Origin: Helicobacteraceae bacterium
Lineage (GTDB): Bacteria; Campylobacterota; Campylobacteria; Campylobacterales; Sulfurimonadaceae
Reading direction: 5' to 3'
NCBI GenBank assembly: GCA_027061425.1
Contig: JALSUN010000066.1
Coordinates: 2,303-8,000 of the forward strand
DNA length: 5,698 nt
Part shown: positions 1 to 5,698 of the stretch, in pieces
Position numbering within the stretch: position 1 is the stretch's first letter
How the letters are laid out: each line of letters starts with the position of its first letter
Notes under the pieces: model-generated
What the model was told of the DNA's origin: nothing
The model's database searches: none
What the model saw: only the letters and a program-made list of their open reading frames with translations
Made by a program: the position numbers and the translations under genes

Positions 1-645
1 AAAAAACAGCTCTGTTGTAGTGCACCTGCTTACTTTACGGGTGACTTTAATACGGTTGATCATAATGCCAAGAAAAACATAGAGTATTTTGAGAGTTTTA
101 TAGATGATGTTGAAGCCATCATCATCCCTGAAGCAACCTGTAGTGCGATGATAAAAATAGATTATGAGCACTACTTCCATGATCAGCCAGAGTGGAAAGC
201 ACGTGCTATTAAGTTGAAAAATAAGATATTTATGGCGACAGAGTGGTTAGAGAACCATACACACTTAGAGCATCTTTTGGCCTCAAAAGGTCGTAGTGAC
301 TTGACCGTGACCTATCACGATCCTTGTCACGCAAGAAAGATGCAGGGGATTCACGAAGAACCTCGTAAACTCATCGCGCAAAATTATGAGATCAAAGAGA
401 TGAGTGATTCTAACGCTTGTTGTGGTTTTGGTGGGGTGACGATGCAGACAGAGAAATACCATTTTGCAAAAGCAGCAGGTACTCCTAAAGCGGCCATGAT
501 CAAAGCGACGGGTGCCAAGGTTGTTTCAGCAGAGTGTTCCGCCTGCCGTATGCAGATCAATGACTCCTTATTCCAAGCAGACAACGAAGAGACCATCTTT
601 AAAAACCCTATAGAACTCATCGCAGAAGCATTGGCGCAAAAATGA
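1..645 (+). CDS. CCG-domain Fe-S oxidoreductase subunit (GlpC/GlcF/LutA-like), 3' part
   Basis: The reading frame is open from base 1, so the start lies upstream; the ATG at 148 is internal, because conserved sequence precedes it. 214 residues are visible. The second half carries a full CCG cysteine motif: Cys109 (in YHDPCH), Cys140-Cys141-Gly (CCGFGG) and Cys179-x2-Cys182 (ECSACRMQI). The first half keeps a weaker copy, with a Cys5-Cys6 pair followed by Ser rather than Gly, and Cys47 in TCSAM. In this family (GlpC, GlcF, LutA/LldE, HdrB) such motifs bind Fe-S clusters that pass electrons from a flavin dehydrogenase to quinone or another carrier. The C-terminal stretch, with HPIELLAEA-like ending NPIELIAEAL, resembles GlpC, while the length and first half resemble LutA. 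The missing N-terminus would show whether a ferredoxin domain is present. The substrate cannot be assigned. The stop overlaps the next start (ATGA). Family is secure; exact subfamily is not. Confidence 0.85.
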   Translation, partial: KKQLCCSAPAYFTGDFNTVDHNAKKNIEYFESFIDDVEAIIIPEATCSAMIKIDYEHYFHDQPEWKARAIKLKNKIFMATEWLENHTHLEHLLASKGRSDLTVTYHDPCHARKMQGIHEEPRKLIAQNYEIKEMSDSNACCGFGGVTMQTEKYHFAKAAGTPKAAMIKATGAKVVSAECSACRMQINDSLFQADNEETIFKNPIELIAEALAQK

Positions 646-863
646 GTGAAGTAATGCAGGAGGAGAGAGACCTTATTGTTAACGTTCGCACTAAAGGTAT
701 CTCAGGGATAGACTGTTTTGCCAAGACGGGTATAGCGGTAAAAGATGTTTTGAGTATGCTTGATGATGAGATGAGTCATGAAGAGATATTAAACTATTTT
801 CCAGCTCTTACCAGAGAACATATCAAAGCGGCTTTAGAGTACAGAAAGAAGATGGGTGCGTAA
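642..863 (+). CDS. DUF433 family small protein
   Basis: A 73-residue protein whose ATG overlaps the TGA of the Fe-S gene (ATGA), which supports this start over the ATG at 654. Residues about 20-70 match the DUF433 pattern: a short hydrophobic strand (GIAVKDVLSML), then SHEEILNYFPALTREHIKAALEY, the typical 'eeIL..yP.Lt.e.I.aAL.y' helix pair. DUF433 proteins have a small winged-helix-like fold and many act as the antitoxin-like partner of a DUF5615 PIN-fold protein. The usual PVIKGTRIP segment has decayed here to a sequence around DCFAKTGIAV, and no DUF5615 gene lies next to it. Instead it is coupled to Fe-S and DsrE genes, so a toxin-antitoxin role is not supported. It could be a regulator or adaptor of the operon; that is only inference. 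Confidence 0.75.
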   Translation: MSEVMQEERDLIVNVRTKGISGIDCFAKTGIAVKDVLSMLDDEMSHEEILNYFPALTREHIKAALEYRKKMGA

Positions 864-1191
864 ACTTCTTATCGTCTGGTCGACTGAAGAGGTGGAAGTC
901 GCTAAAAAGATGGTACTGCTTTACAGTAGTGTTATCTTGGAGCGTGACTACTGGGATGAGGCCCATCTTATGATTTGGGGACCTTCTGCTAAAATACTTT
1001 CACAAAACAGCGAACTACAGCAGATGTTAAAGAAAGTGCAAGAGAGTGGGGTAGAGACCTCGGCTTGTGTGGTCTGTAGCGATGATTATGGTGTGACACA
1101 AAAACTTCAAGAACTGGGTGTTGTGACAAATCACACCGGTGAACTTTTAACACACGCTTTACAAAATGACTGGAAGGTCATAACTTTTTAA
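856..1191 (+). CDS. DsrE-family protein with CxxC motif
   Basis: A 111-residue soluble protein. The start is a GTG at 856, overlapping the end of the DUF433 gene by 8 bases; no ATG in this frame lies close upstream, and the family's N-terminal pattern (KLLIVWS) begins right after it. It has the one-domain DsrE/F-like layout: strand 1 KLLIVWST, a helix with a Tyr-Ser pair (about 16-30), strand HLMIWGPSAKIL (38-48), a helix (52-63), then GVETSACVVCSDDYGV with Cys71 and Cys74, and the closing segment LGV...LLTHALQNDWKVITF. Family members related to DsrE and TusD can carry persulfide on a conserved cysteine at the position of Cys71/74; many others are uncharacterised. No transmembrane segment or signal peptide is seen. 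Location beside an FTR-like protein and an Fe-S subunit fits sulfur or thiol redox work, but the substrate is unknown. Confidence 0.82.
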   Translation: MRKLLIVWSTEEVEVAKKMVLLYSSVILERDYWDEAHLMIWGPSAKILSQNSELQQMLKKVQESGVETSACVVCSDDYGVTQKLQELGVVTNHTGELLTHALQNDWKVITF

Positions 1192-1193
1192 CC

Positions 1194-1198
1194 AAGGA
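1194..1198 (+). promoter_or_regulatory. Ribosome binding site of lgt
   Basis: AAGGA lies 5 bases before the ATG at 1204, in the 12-base gap after the DsrE gene stop. It fixes the lgt start and is the clearest Shine-Dalgarno site in the left operon. Confidence 0.7.
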
Positions 1199-1203
1199 CA
1201 GAG

Positions 1204-2034
1204 ATGGATTTCTGGCAACACATATATGATAACTTCGACCCTATAGCATTTACTGTCTTCTCTTTTCCACTACATTGGTATGGGATGATGTATGTCTTGG
1301 CCTTAGTGAGTGCACTTTATGTGGCCAAAAACATCGTGACACGAGACAAACTGCCTCTAGAACAGAAGCAGTTAGATGACTACTTTATCTATATAGAGAT
1401 TGGTATTATCTTAGGCGCACGTTTAGGTTACATCCTCTTTTATGACTCAAACACAAGTTATTATCTTGTTCACCCGTGGCAGATTTTTAACCCATTTAAC
1501 ACTGATGGCGAGTTTGTAGGGATTAGAGGTATGAGTTATCACGGTGCCGTTATAGGATGGTTCTTAGGCTCTCTATACTACCACAAACGTCATCCAAAGG
1601 TCTCTTTTGGTGTCATTATGGATGTGGTAGCACTTGCCGTGCCTATAGGTTATATGTTTGGACGTATTGGAAACTTCTTAAATAAGGAACTTATAGGTCG
1701 TGCTACGGATATGCCATGGGGTATCTATGTAGATGGTGTTCTGCGTCACCCATCACAACTCTACGAGGCAATTCTTGAAGGTCTAGTTGTATTTTTAGTT
1801 ATTTTCGCTTACAGACGGTACAAACGCTTTAACGGTGAGCTTATCTTAGTCTATGGTTTTGTCTATGGTCTGATGCGTTTTACTGCAGAGTTCTGGAGAC
1901 AGCCTGATGTGCAGTTAGGCTTTCTGTTTGGCGGTTGGCTCACCATGGGTCAGATACTCAGTGCCATGATGATGGCAGTTGCTGTGATCTTGTGGTTCTA
2001 CTTTAACAATAAATTTTCAAAGGCGAAACAGTGA
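1204..2034 (+). CDS. lgt: Prolipoprotein diacylglyceryl transferase
   Basis: Lgt moves a diacylglyceryl group from phosphatidylglycerol to the lipobox cysteine of prelipoproteins at the outer face of the inner membrane, the first step of lipoprotein maturation. The 276-residue length is typical. Visible family motifs are HWYGMMY (Tyr26), GARLGY (71-76), RGMSYHG (108-114, with His113 matching the conserved His of E. coli), the Lgt signature GRIGNFLNKELIG (153-165, including Arg154 and Asn157), RHPSQLYEA (181-189) and YGLMRFTAEFWRQPD (221-235, with Tyr221 and Arg225). About seven hydrophobic membrane segments are spread over the protein. All residues regarded as essential in the family seem present, so it should be active. 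It follows the DsrE gene by 12 bases, and its TGA overlaps the next start (GTGA), so it is probably co-transcribed with the redox genes around it, perhaps only for convenience. Confidence 0.98.
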   Translation: MDFWQHIYDNFDPIAFTVFSFPLHWYGMMYVLALVSALYVAKNIVTRDKLPLEQKQLDDYFIYIEIGIILGARLGYILFYDSNTSYYLVHPWQIFNPFNTDGEFVGIRGMSYHGAVIGWFLGSLYYHKRHPKVSFGVIMDVVALAVPIGYMFGRIGNFLNKELIGRATDMPWGIYVDGVLRHPSQLYEAILEGLVVFLVIFAYRRYKRFNGELILVYGFVYGLMRFTAEFWRQPDVQLGFLFGGWLTMGQILSAMMMAVAVILWFYFNNKFSKAKQ

Positions 2035-2654
2035 TAAACATGATGATAGGTTTTTTCAGTGACTACTTTAAGTATAAAGAGGCTGCAAAAAAACAAGAAC
2101 GTTGGATTAAGAAGTATTGTGAAAAAAACAACTATGTGATGAACCCAAGTTGGATGATGGCCACCAACCTTAAAAGCAATCTTTGTGAGATGGAAGCGAC
2201 TTTTGGTAAACGTTACTGTCCCTGTTTTGAACCTTCAGGTGACAAAGAACTTGACAAAAAGATGATGTGCCCTTGTGAATATGTAGAAGATGAAATCGCA
2301 GAATATGGCACCTGCCACTGTGCACTTTTTGGCCCTGCTGACTTAAGTAAAGCCGACTGGAAAGCTTCTTCACAACGATTAATGGATGAGTACCAAGTTC
2401 CTAAAAACTTAAAAGATGGCGTCTTAGACACCAGAGGTATGCCTTTAGATCCTAGACGTGGTCTGCCCATACCAGACATGATGCATCAGGTAAAATCTAC
2501 ACTTAACGGCTATAAAGGCAAGAGCCTAAAGGTCATTGTCGAGAGAGACCAAGAGGCTGTTAACTTGGAAGTGATGGCGAAGTATAGAGAGATTGGGTAC
2601 TCTAAAGTAGAGGGTGATGGGTTTATTGAGATAACTTTGGAGCTAAAGAAGTAG
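2031..2654 (+). CDS. Ferredoxin:thioredoxin reductase catalytic subunit-like protein with C-terminal extension
   Basis: A 207-residue protein. The GTG at 2031 overlaps the lgt stop and has AAAGG 7 bases upstream; the ATGs at 2040 and 2043 are alternatives. Residues about 24-110 match the FTR beta subunit: NYVMNPS, then FGKRYCPC (Cys63, Cys65), CPC (Cys80, Cys82) and CHC (Cys95, Cys97) followed by ALFGPAD. By homology Cys63, 80, 82 and 95 hold a [4Fe-4S] cluster and Cys65 with Cys97 form the redox-active disulfide that ferredoxin electrons reduce, passing them to a thioredoxin. The spacing is CPC-x14-CPC-x12-CHC, whereas plant and cyanobacterial enzymes have x16 and x8. Two extra cysteines (30, 52) occur. 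Residues about 120-207 are an added tail with no cysteine; 164-205 read like an alternating beta-alpha-beta unit, faintly like TusA/SirA, but without its CPxP site. No variable (alpha) subunit gene is nearby. True partner unknown. Confidence 0.85.
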   Translation: MINMMIGFFSDYFKYKEAAKKQERWIKKYCEKNNYVMNPSWMMATNLKSNLCEMEATFGKRYCPCFEPSGDKELDKKMMCPCEYVEDEIAEYGTCHCALFGPADLSKADWKASSQRLMDEYQVPKNLKDGVLDTRGMPLDPRRGLPIPDMMHQVKSTLNGYKGKSLKVIVERDQEAVNLEVMAKYREIGYSKVEGDGFIEITLELKK

Positions 2655-2696
2655 CTTACTACAGGTAGTGCAACGGTTTGCAGTTATCGACCCTGT

Positions 2697-2718
2697 CTCT
2701 ACCTTAATAAAGATAGAG
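2697..2718 (+). terminator. Possible weak terminator hairpin after the left operon
   Basis: CTCTACCTT (2697-2705) pairs with AAGATAGAG (2710-2718) around a 4-base AATA loop, with one C-A mismatch. It begins 43 bases after the FTR-like stop. The T-rich stretch (CTTTTGTTATTG) starts about nine bases after the stem, too far for a textbook rho-independent site, so this is tentative. Confidence 0.3.
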
Positions 2719-2798
2719 CCTAGTGCTTTTGTTATTGTATAGTTGGTTTATCAAGATATATGAATAGGGATGAAAACGAATAGTTTTCACATTAAAAT

Positions 2799-3006
2799 AG
2801 ATGCGTCACCGCTTGCTCTTTTCCTCTAGCATCTGCAAGGCTGAACGGAATACTCTTTTTATCGTTAAGAAAACGGCACTGTTTGAGCATAGCGAGTTTG
2901 TCGTTTTTAGATTAAAAGAGTATGAAGTGAGGGAAGTCGGTAGCTACTGACCCTGAAGCCCTGCTAGAGTCGGTTTTTCTCTTTTTTGCGAGTCAAAAAG
3001 AGAAAG
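2799..3006. repeat. Nested palindromic intergenic element (REP/MITE-like)
   Basis: Several inverted repeats are arranged around one centre. CTCTAGCA (2824-2831) is matched by TGCTAGAG (2962-2969). Inside it GGCT (2839-2842) is matched by AGCC (2957-2960), ATACTCTTTT (2850-2859) by AAAAGAGTAT (2914-2923, 10 perfect pairs), and AAAACGGCA (2870-2878) by TGTCGTTTT (2899-2907, with one G-T pair). Side hairpins are AGATGC/GCATCT (2799-2804/2829-2834), GTCGGT/ACTGAC around AGCT (2936-2951), and an 11-pair perfect stem TTTCTCTTTTT/AAAAAGAGAAA with an 8-base loop (2976-3005). The core wording, CACTGTTTGAGC followed by GCGAGTTTG, resembles dispersed intergenic repeats I recall from Campylobacterota and other phyla, but copies elsewhere cannot be seen from this window. 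There is no open reading frame, so any movement would depend on a transposase in trans. Outer limits are approximate. Confidence 0.55.
2976..3005. terminator. AT-rich perfect hairpin, possible bidirectional terminator
   Basis: An 11-base perfect inverted repeat (TTTCTCTTTTT / AAAAAGAGAAA) with an 8-base loop TGCGAGTC. Its position between convergent genes suits transcription stopping from either side, but the stem has only two G-C pairs and no clean T-run follows it on the + strand. It may simply be the end of the repeat element. Confidence 0.3.
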
Positions 3007-3044
3007 GGTGGCCAAGAAAGTTTATAATTTAATATGTAAAATTA

Positions 3045-3069
3045 AGAAGTTACTATTGATGTAACTTCT
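3045..3069 (-). terminator. Candidate terminator overlapping the AI-2E gene stop
   Basis: Read on the - strand, AGAAGTTAC (3069-3061) pairs perfectly over nine bases with GTAACTTCT (3053-3045) around a 7-base loop, and is followed by TAATTTTACAT. The stem includes the last codons, and the stop codon (3055-3053) runs from the loop into the downstream arm. It is placed correctly to end the panB-ruvB-AI-2E transcript. The stem is AT-rich and the T-run is broken, so termination strength is uncertain. Confidence 0.45.
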
Positions 3070-4096
3070 GATGCTGTTCTATGAGTTTTAGTAGTGCTAA
3101 GAAGAAGGCGGTAATCGCTGGTCCTAGTATCATTCCCCAAAATCCAAAAGCCCCCAATCCTGCAACAATAGAGAAGAAGATCAGTATCTCATTTTTTTGA
3201 CCTTCAGAGTTAACGATACGAAGATTGATCTCTTTGATGATGATAGGTTTGATGAGGGTGTCAGCAAGTATGGAGATGACAAGTATAGAGTACGCAGCGA
3301 TAAAGATGGCACTACCTGTATGACCTATAGAGAATTCATAGATCATAAAAGGTATCCACATCAGTGCACCACCTATAACAGGTAAGAGTGAAGCAAAACC
3401 ATAGAGTATGCCAAAGAGCAGGCCGTTATAGCCCATAAATGCTACAGCAATACCAAAAAGAGCACCTTCAAAAATAGCGGTGGTCAAGATGGAATAGAAG
3501 ACAACACTCATCATCGATGAAAGCTCAAAACTTAAAAGTGTGGCATCTTGTTGTGGAAGCTGGATGACACGTTTGATGTAGTCGAAAATCGTTTTACCGT
3601 AATAGAGAGAGAAGAAGTAAAAAATGATGATCAACATGGCAGTCTTCAAGAAGTTCGCACTGTACTTTCCTATCTGTCCTGCTAATGTAAGGGTATGACT
3701 TGCAAGATCATTGACCTCAAAACCTTTAAGACTCTCTTGAACATAAGGCTGTAAAAATGAGAGGTAGCTTGGTAGATTATGTGCCCAGGTGTTTAAGGTG
3801 TTATAGACTTTTTCCAAACTAGCGATGTCTACTGTGGTGAGTTTAAGCGTAAATGCTGTTAGAAAGTAGCCCAAAGGTGCAAAAAAGAGTAGAGCAAGTG
3901 CCAGTGTAGAGAGAATGGTAGAAAGTAATATAGAGTTTGTCTTGGCCTCTAAACGTCTTTGGACACCTACGGTTGAGATGGCAAGGAGTGAGGCTATCAT
4001 GATAGAGAGCAAAAAGGGTTTATAAAGTAGGTACATCCAGTAGGTAGAAAAGGCCAAGAGCGTTACGATAATGTATTGGGGTTTGAGTTGTGCCAC
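3053..4096 (-). CDS. AI-2E family (PerM/TqsA-like) membrane transporter
   Basis: A 347-residue polytopic inner-membrane protein, the normal length for the AI-2E exporter family (PF01594). The start is GTG with GAAGG seven bases upstream; no ATG is better placed. Hydrophobic segments lie at about 8-42 (two), 56-83, 148-166, 194-222, 224-254, 260-282 and 303-338. A loop of about 65 residues (84-147) after the third segment is usual. Family motifs near the C-terminal half are GFASLLPVIGGALMWIP (233-249), ADTLIKPIIIKE (278-289) and GLGAFGFWGMILGPAI (313-328). Members have been linked to autoinducer-2 export or to Na+/H+ antiport, but most have no known substrate and the sequence does not decide. 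It lies 11 bases after ruvB and is likely last in that operon. No signs of damage. Confidence 0.92.
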   Translation of the reverse strand: MAQLKPQYIIVTLLAFSTYWMYLLYKPFLLSIMIASLLAISTVGVQRRLEAKTNSILLSTILSTLALALLFFAPLGYFLTAFTLKLTTVDIASLEKVYNTLNTWAHNLPSYLSFLQPYVQESLKGFEVNDLASHTLTLAGQIGKYSANFLKTAMLIIIFYFFSLYYGKTIFDYIKRVIQLPQQDATLLSFELSSMMSVVFYSILTTAIFEGALFGIAVAFMGYNGLLFGILYGFASLLPVIGGALMWIPFMIYEFSIGHTGSAIFIAAYSILVISILADTLIKPIIIKEINLRIVNSEGQKNEILIFFSIVAGLGAFGFWGMILGPAITAFFLALLKLIEQHQKLHQ

Positions 4097-4107
4097 TGTT
4101 TTACCTT

Positions 4108-5124
4108 CTAATCTTCAAAAAGACTCTGTTCACTCTGAGGTGACTTAAACTTGAGGACTTCATAACTTTTTTGTGTGGCTACACGTCCTCTTGCTGTACG
4201 TTCCAAATAACCGTTAGCAAGAAGATACGGCTCGAGTACATCTTCTACGGTTCCTTCATCTTCACTCAGTGCTGCAGCGATGGTGCTCAGACCCATAGGA
4301 CGTCCCTTTGCCTGCATGAGGTACTCTAAGAGTCTAATGTCCATCTCGTCAAAACCATGAGAGTTGATCCCAAGTTGTTCTAGTGCGAAGTTGGTACGCT
4401 CATGTAAGATCTGCTCTTCTTTGGCCACATCAGCAAAGTCACGTACCCGTCGTAGTAGTCTCAAGGCGATACGGGGTGTACCTCGTGAACGTCTGGCGAT
4501 CTCCACTGCCGCTTGCTTTATAATCTCTTTTTCAAGCTTGTTAGAGGCTTGGGTGACGATCTGCGCCAACTCTTCAGGGGTGTAGAAGTTCATGCGAAAA
4601 CTCATACCAAAACGGTCTCTCAGAGGGTTAGAGAGCATTCCTGCACGGGTAGTTGCCCCGATAAGGGTAAAACGAGGTAGGTCTATCTTAACGGTTTGTG
4701 CTGCGGGACCACTGCCGATGATGATGTCAAGACGAAAGTCTTCCATAGCAGAGTAGAGGATCTCTTCGACTGCAGGAGAGAGGCGGTGGATCTCATCGAT
4801 GAAGAGGATGTCACCTTCATCAAGGTTGGTCATGATGGCTGCCAAGTCACCACTTTTTTCTATCATAGGTGCTGCTGTTACCTTAATGTTAGCATTCATC
4901 TCGTTAGCGATAATAAGCGCTAGTGTCGTTTTACCAAGTCCCGGAGGACCATAAAAGAGGGTGTGGTCTAGAGCCTCATCACGCATTTTTGAGGCTTCTA
5001 TAAAGACACTAAGGTTCTTTTTTATCTGCTCTTGACCGATGTACTCACTCCATGCACTAGGACGTAAGGTGCTCTCGGTGACCACTTCAGCATCAAACTG
5101 CTCTAACTCAACGATGCGTTCCAT
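4108..5124 (-). CDS. ruvB: Holliday junction branch migration ATPase RuvB
   Basis: RuvB is the hexameric AAA+ motor that, loaded by RuvA, drives branch migration of Holliday junctions so that RuvC can resolve them. The 338-residue length is typical. In order: LRPSAWSEYIGQ (20-31), Walker A GPPGLGKTT (59-67), Walker B ILFIDEIHR (106-114, Asp110-Glu111), the RuvA-contacting beta hairpin (about 127-150), sensor 1 GATTR (156-160), the arginine-finger segment NPLRDRFG (166-173), sensor 2 RGTPRIALRLLRRVRDF (214-230) and the C-terminal winged helix (about 259-325, with GRPMGLSTIA and LERTARGR). Every catalytic element is intact. It starts 16 bases after panB with a poor Shine-Dalgarno site, suggesting reinitiation from panB translation. 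The panB-ruvB adjacency is, from memory, common in Campylobacterota, including Helicobacter. Confidence 0.99.
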   Translation of the reverse strand: MERIVELEQFDAEVVTESTLRPSAWSEYIGQEQIKKNLSVFIEASKMRDEALDHTLFYGPPGLGKTTLALIIANEMNANIKVTAAPMIEKSGDLAAIMTNLDEGDILFIDEIHRLSPAVEEILYSAMEDFRLDIIIGSGPAAQTVKIDLPRFTLIGATTRAGMLSNPLRDRFGMSFRMNFYTPEELAQIVTQASNKLEKEIIKQAAVEIARRSRGTPRIALRLLRRVRDFADVAKEEQILHERTNFALEQLGINSHGFDEMDIRLLEYLMQAKGRPMGLSTIAAALSEDEGTVEDVLEPYLLANGYLERTARGRVATQKSYEVLKFKSPQSEQSLFED

Positions 5125-5140
5125 TTAAACTGTTCTCATC

Positions 5141-5698
5141 TTAGTAGGTGTGCTTCTCTTCAGGAAACTCACGAGACTCCACAGCATCTTTGTACTCTTG
5201 AACAGCATTTTTGACCAGTGTCGCTCCATCAAGATATTTTTTGACAAACTTAGGTGTAAAGTCTTCAAAAAGTCCCAACATGTCAGAGAAGACAAGAACT
5301 TGTCCATCTACTCCACTACCTGCACCAATACCAATAACAGGTACCATCACCTCTTTTGCTACCATAGAAGCGACTTCAGACTTGACACCCTCTATAACGA
5401 TGCAAAAGGCACCCGCTTTTTCGATGGCTTTGGCATCAGCGATGAGTTTGAGTTTTTGAGCCACAGTTTTACCCTTGACCTTATAACCTCCATCCCCACG
5501 AACCGACTGAGGTAAAAGACCGATATGCCCACAAACAGCGATGCCGTTGTCGACCAGGTACTTGACAGTTTCAGCTTTCTCTTCACCGCCCTCTACTTTA
5601 ACAGCATCGGCAGTAGTCTCTTGAAAAAATTTCGTAGCATTCTCAAGTGCACGCTCTGGTGTACTATAGGTTCCAAAAGGCATGTCTGCGATGATAAA
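5141..5698 (-). CDS. panB: 3-methyl-2-oxobutanoate hydroxymethyltransferase (ketopantoate hydroxymethyltransferase), 3' part
   Basis: PanB adds a hydroxymethyl group from 5,10-methylenetetrahydrofolate to 2-oxoisovalerate, giving ketopantoate for pantothenate and coenzyme A synthesis. The frame stays open to the window edge, so the start is missing. The ATG at 5683 is the Met of the conserved ADMPFGTY motif, not the true start. 185 residues are visible of a usual 260-270, so roughly the first 80 are lost. Landmarks: the Mg-binding Asp of ADMPFG, VKVEGGE (a second metal-site Glu), GHIGLLPQSV followed by GGYKVKGKT, FCIVIEGV (the catalytic Glu) and VIGIGAGSGVDGQVLVFSDMLGL. The beta/alpha-barrel thus looks complete at its C-terminal side. 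It is the first visible gene of the - strand operon; the promoter must lie beyond the window. Confidence 0.98.
   Translation of the reverse strand, partial: FIIADMPFGTYSTPERALENATKFFQETTADAVKVEGGEEKAETVKYLVDNGIAVCGHIGLLPQSVRGDGGYKVKGKTVAQKLKLIADAKAIEKAGAFCIVIEGVKSEVASMVAKEVMVPVIGIGAGSGVDGQVLVFSDMLGLFEDFTPKFVKKYLDGATLVKNAVQEYKDAVESREFPEEKHTY

Larger units (their letters stand above)
2655..3052. other. 398-base convergent intergenic region
   Basis: The two operons point toward each other across this gap, so no promoter is required here. I find no convincing coding frame on either strand; the one short ATG frame, at 2760, stops after seven codons. The content is a series of inverted repeats: a weak hairpin at 2697-2718, TGAAAAC/GTTTTCA at 2771-2789, the nested palindromic block at 2799-3006, and the start of a terminator-like hairpin at 3045. 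The stretch 3010-3044 is simple AT-rich DNA. Confidence 0.8.

Noticed and set aside
384..620. 78-residue reading frame on the - strand
   Set aside because: It is antisense to the conserved CCG region of the Fe-S subunit, has no recognisable motif, and is explained by the codon pattern of the real gene.
642..1191. DUF433 plus the next small gene as a toxin-antitoxin pair
   Set aside because: The second gene is a DsrE-family protein with a CxxC pair, not a PIN-fold or DUF5615 protein, so the pair lacks a toxin.
2170..2479. Two overlapping - strand frames opposite the FTR-like gene
   Set aside because: The + strand frame carries the conserved CxC pairs; the antisense products are low-information and resemble no family.
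2655..3052. CRISPR array, riboswitch or tRNA in the gene-free stretch
   Set aside because: There are no regularly spaced direct repeats; the 7-base AGTCGGT repeat occurs only twice. No cloverleaf can be drawn, and with convergent genes on both sides there is no downstream gene for a leader riboswitch to control.
3197..3385. 62-residue + strand frame within the AI-2E gene
   Set aside because: It lies opposite conserved transmembrane motifs of the transporter, has no good ribosome binding site and no family resemblance.
5150..5515. 121-residue + strand frame opposite panB
   Set aside because: It is long only because panB lacks stops on its complement; panB has all its family motifs on the - strand.

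Overview
The window looks like ordinary chromosome from a sulfur- or hydrogen-oxidising campylobacterote, of the Sulfurovum or Sulfurimonas kind. The reasons are a moderately low GC content, tightly packed and overlapping genes, the order panB-ruvB read together, and the presence of a non-photosynthetic ferredoxin:thioredoxin reductase-like protein and a DsrE-family protein. The genus is inferred from gene style and recalled gene order, not from a search.

Left half (about 1-2654, all + strand): five genes packed like one operon. They are the 3' part of a CCG-domain iron-sulfur oxidoreductase subunit (GlpC/GlcF/LutA-like), a small DUF433 protein, a small DsrE-family protein with a CxxC pair, lgt (prolipoprotein diacylglyceryl transferase), and a ferredoxin:thioredoxin reductase catalytic-subunit homologue with a long C-terminal extension. 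Stop and start codons overlap at three of the four junctions (ATGA, an 8-base overlap, GTGA), so translational coupling is likely. Apart from lgt and the DUF433 protein, the theme is Fe-S and thiol/persulfide redox chemistry.

Middle (2655-3052): about 400 bases without a gene between two convergent operons. It holds several inverted repeats. The most organised part, about 2799-3006, is a nested palindromic structure that looks like a dispersed REP- or MITE-type intergenic element. Candidate terminators lie near each end.

Right half (3053-5698, all - strand): an operon read right to left, panB (5' end cut off by the window edge), ruvB, then an AI-2E/PerM-family membrane protein. The gaps are 16 and 11 bases. 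These are housekeeping functions (pantothenate synthesis, Holliday-junction branch migration) followed by a transporter of unknown substrate.

I see no CRISPR array, tRNA, rRNA, phage gene, transposase or clear defence system. The parts worth a second look are the intergenic repeat, the unusual FTR-like protein, and the small redox genes linked to it.
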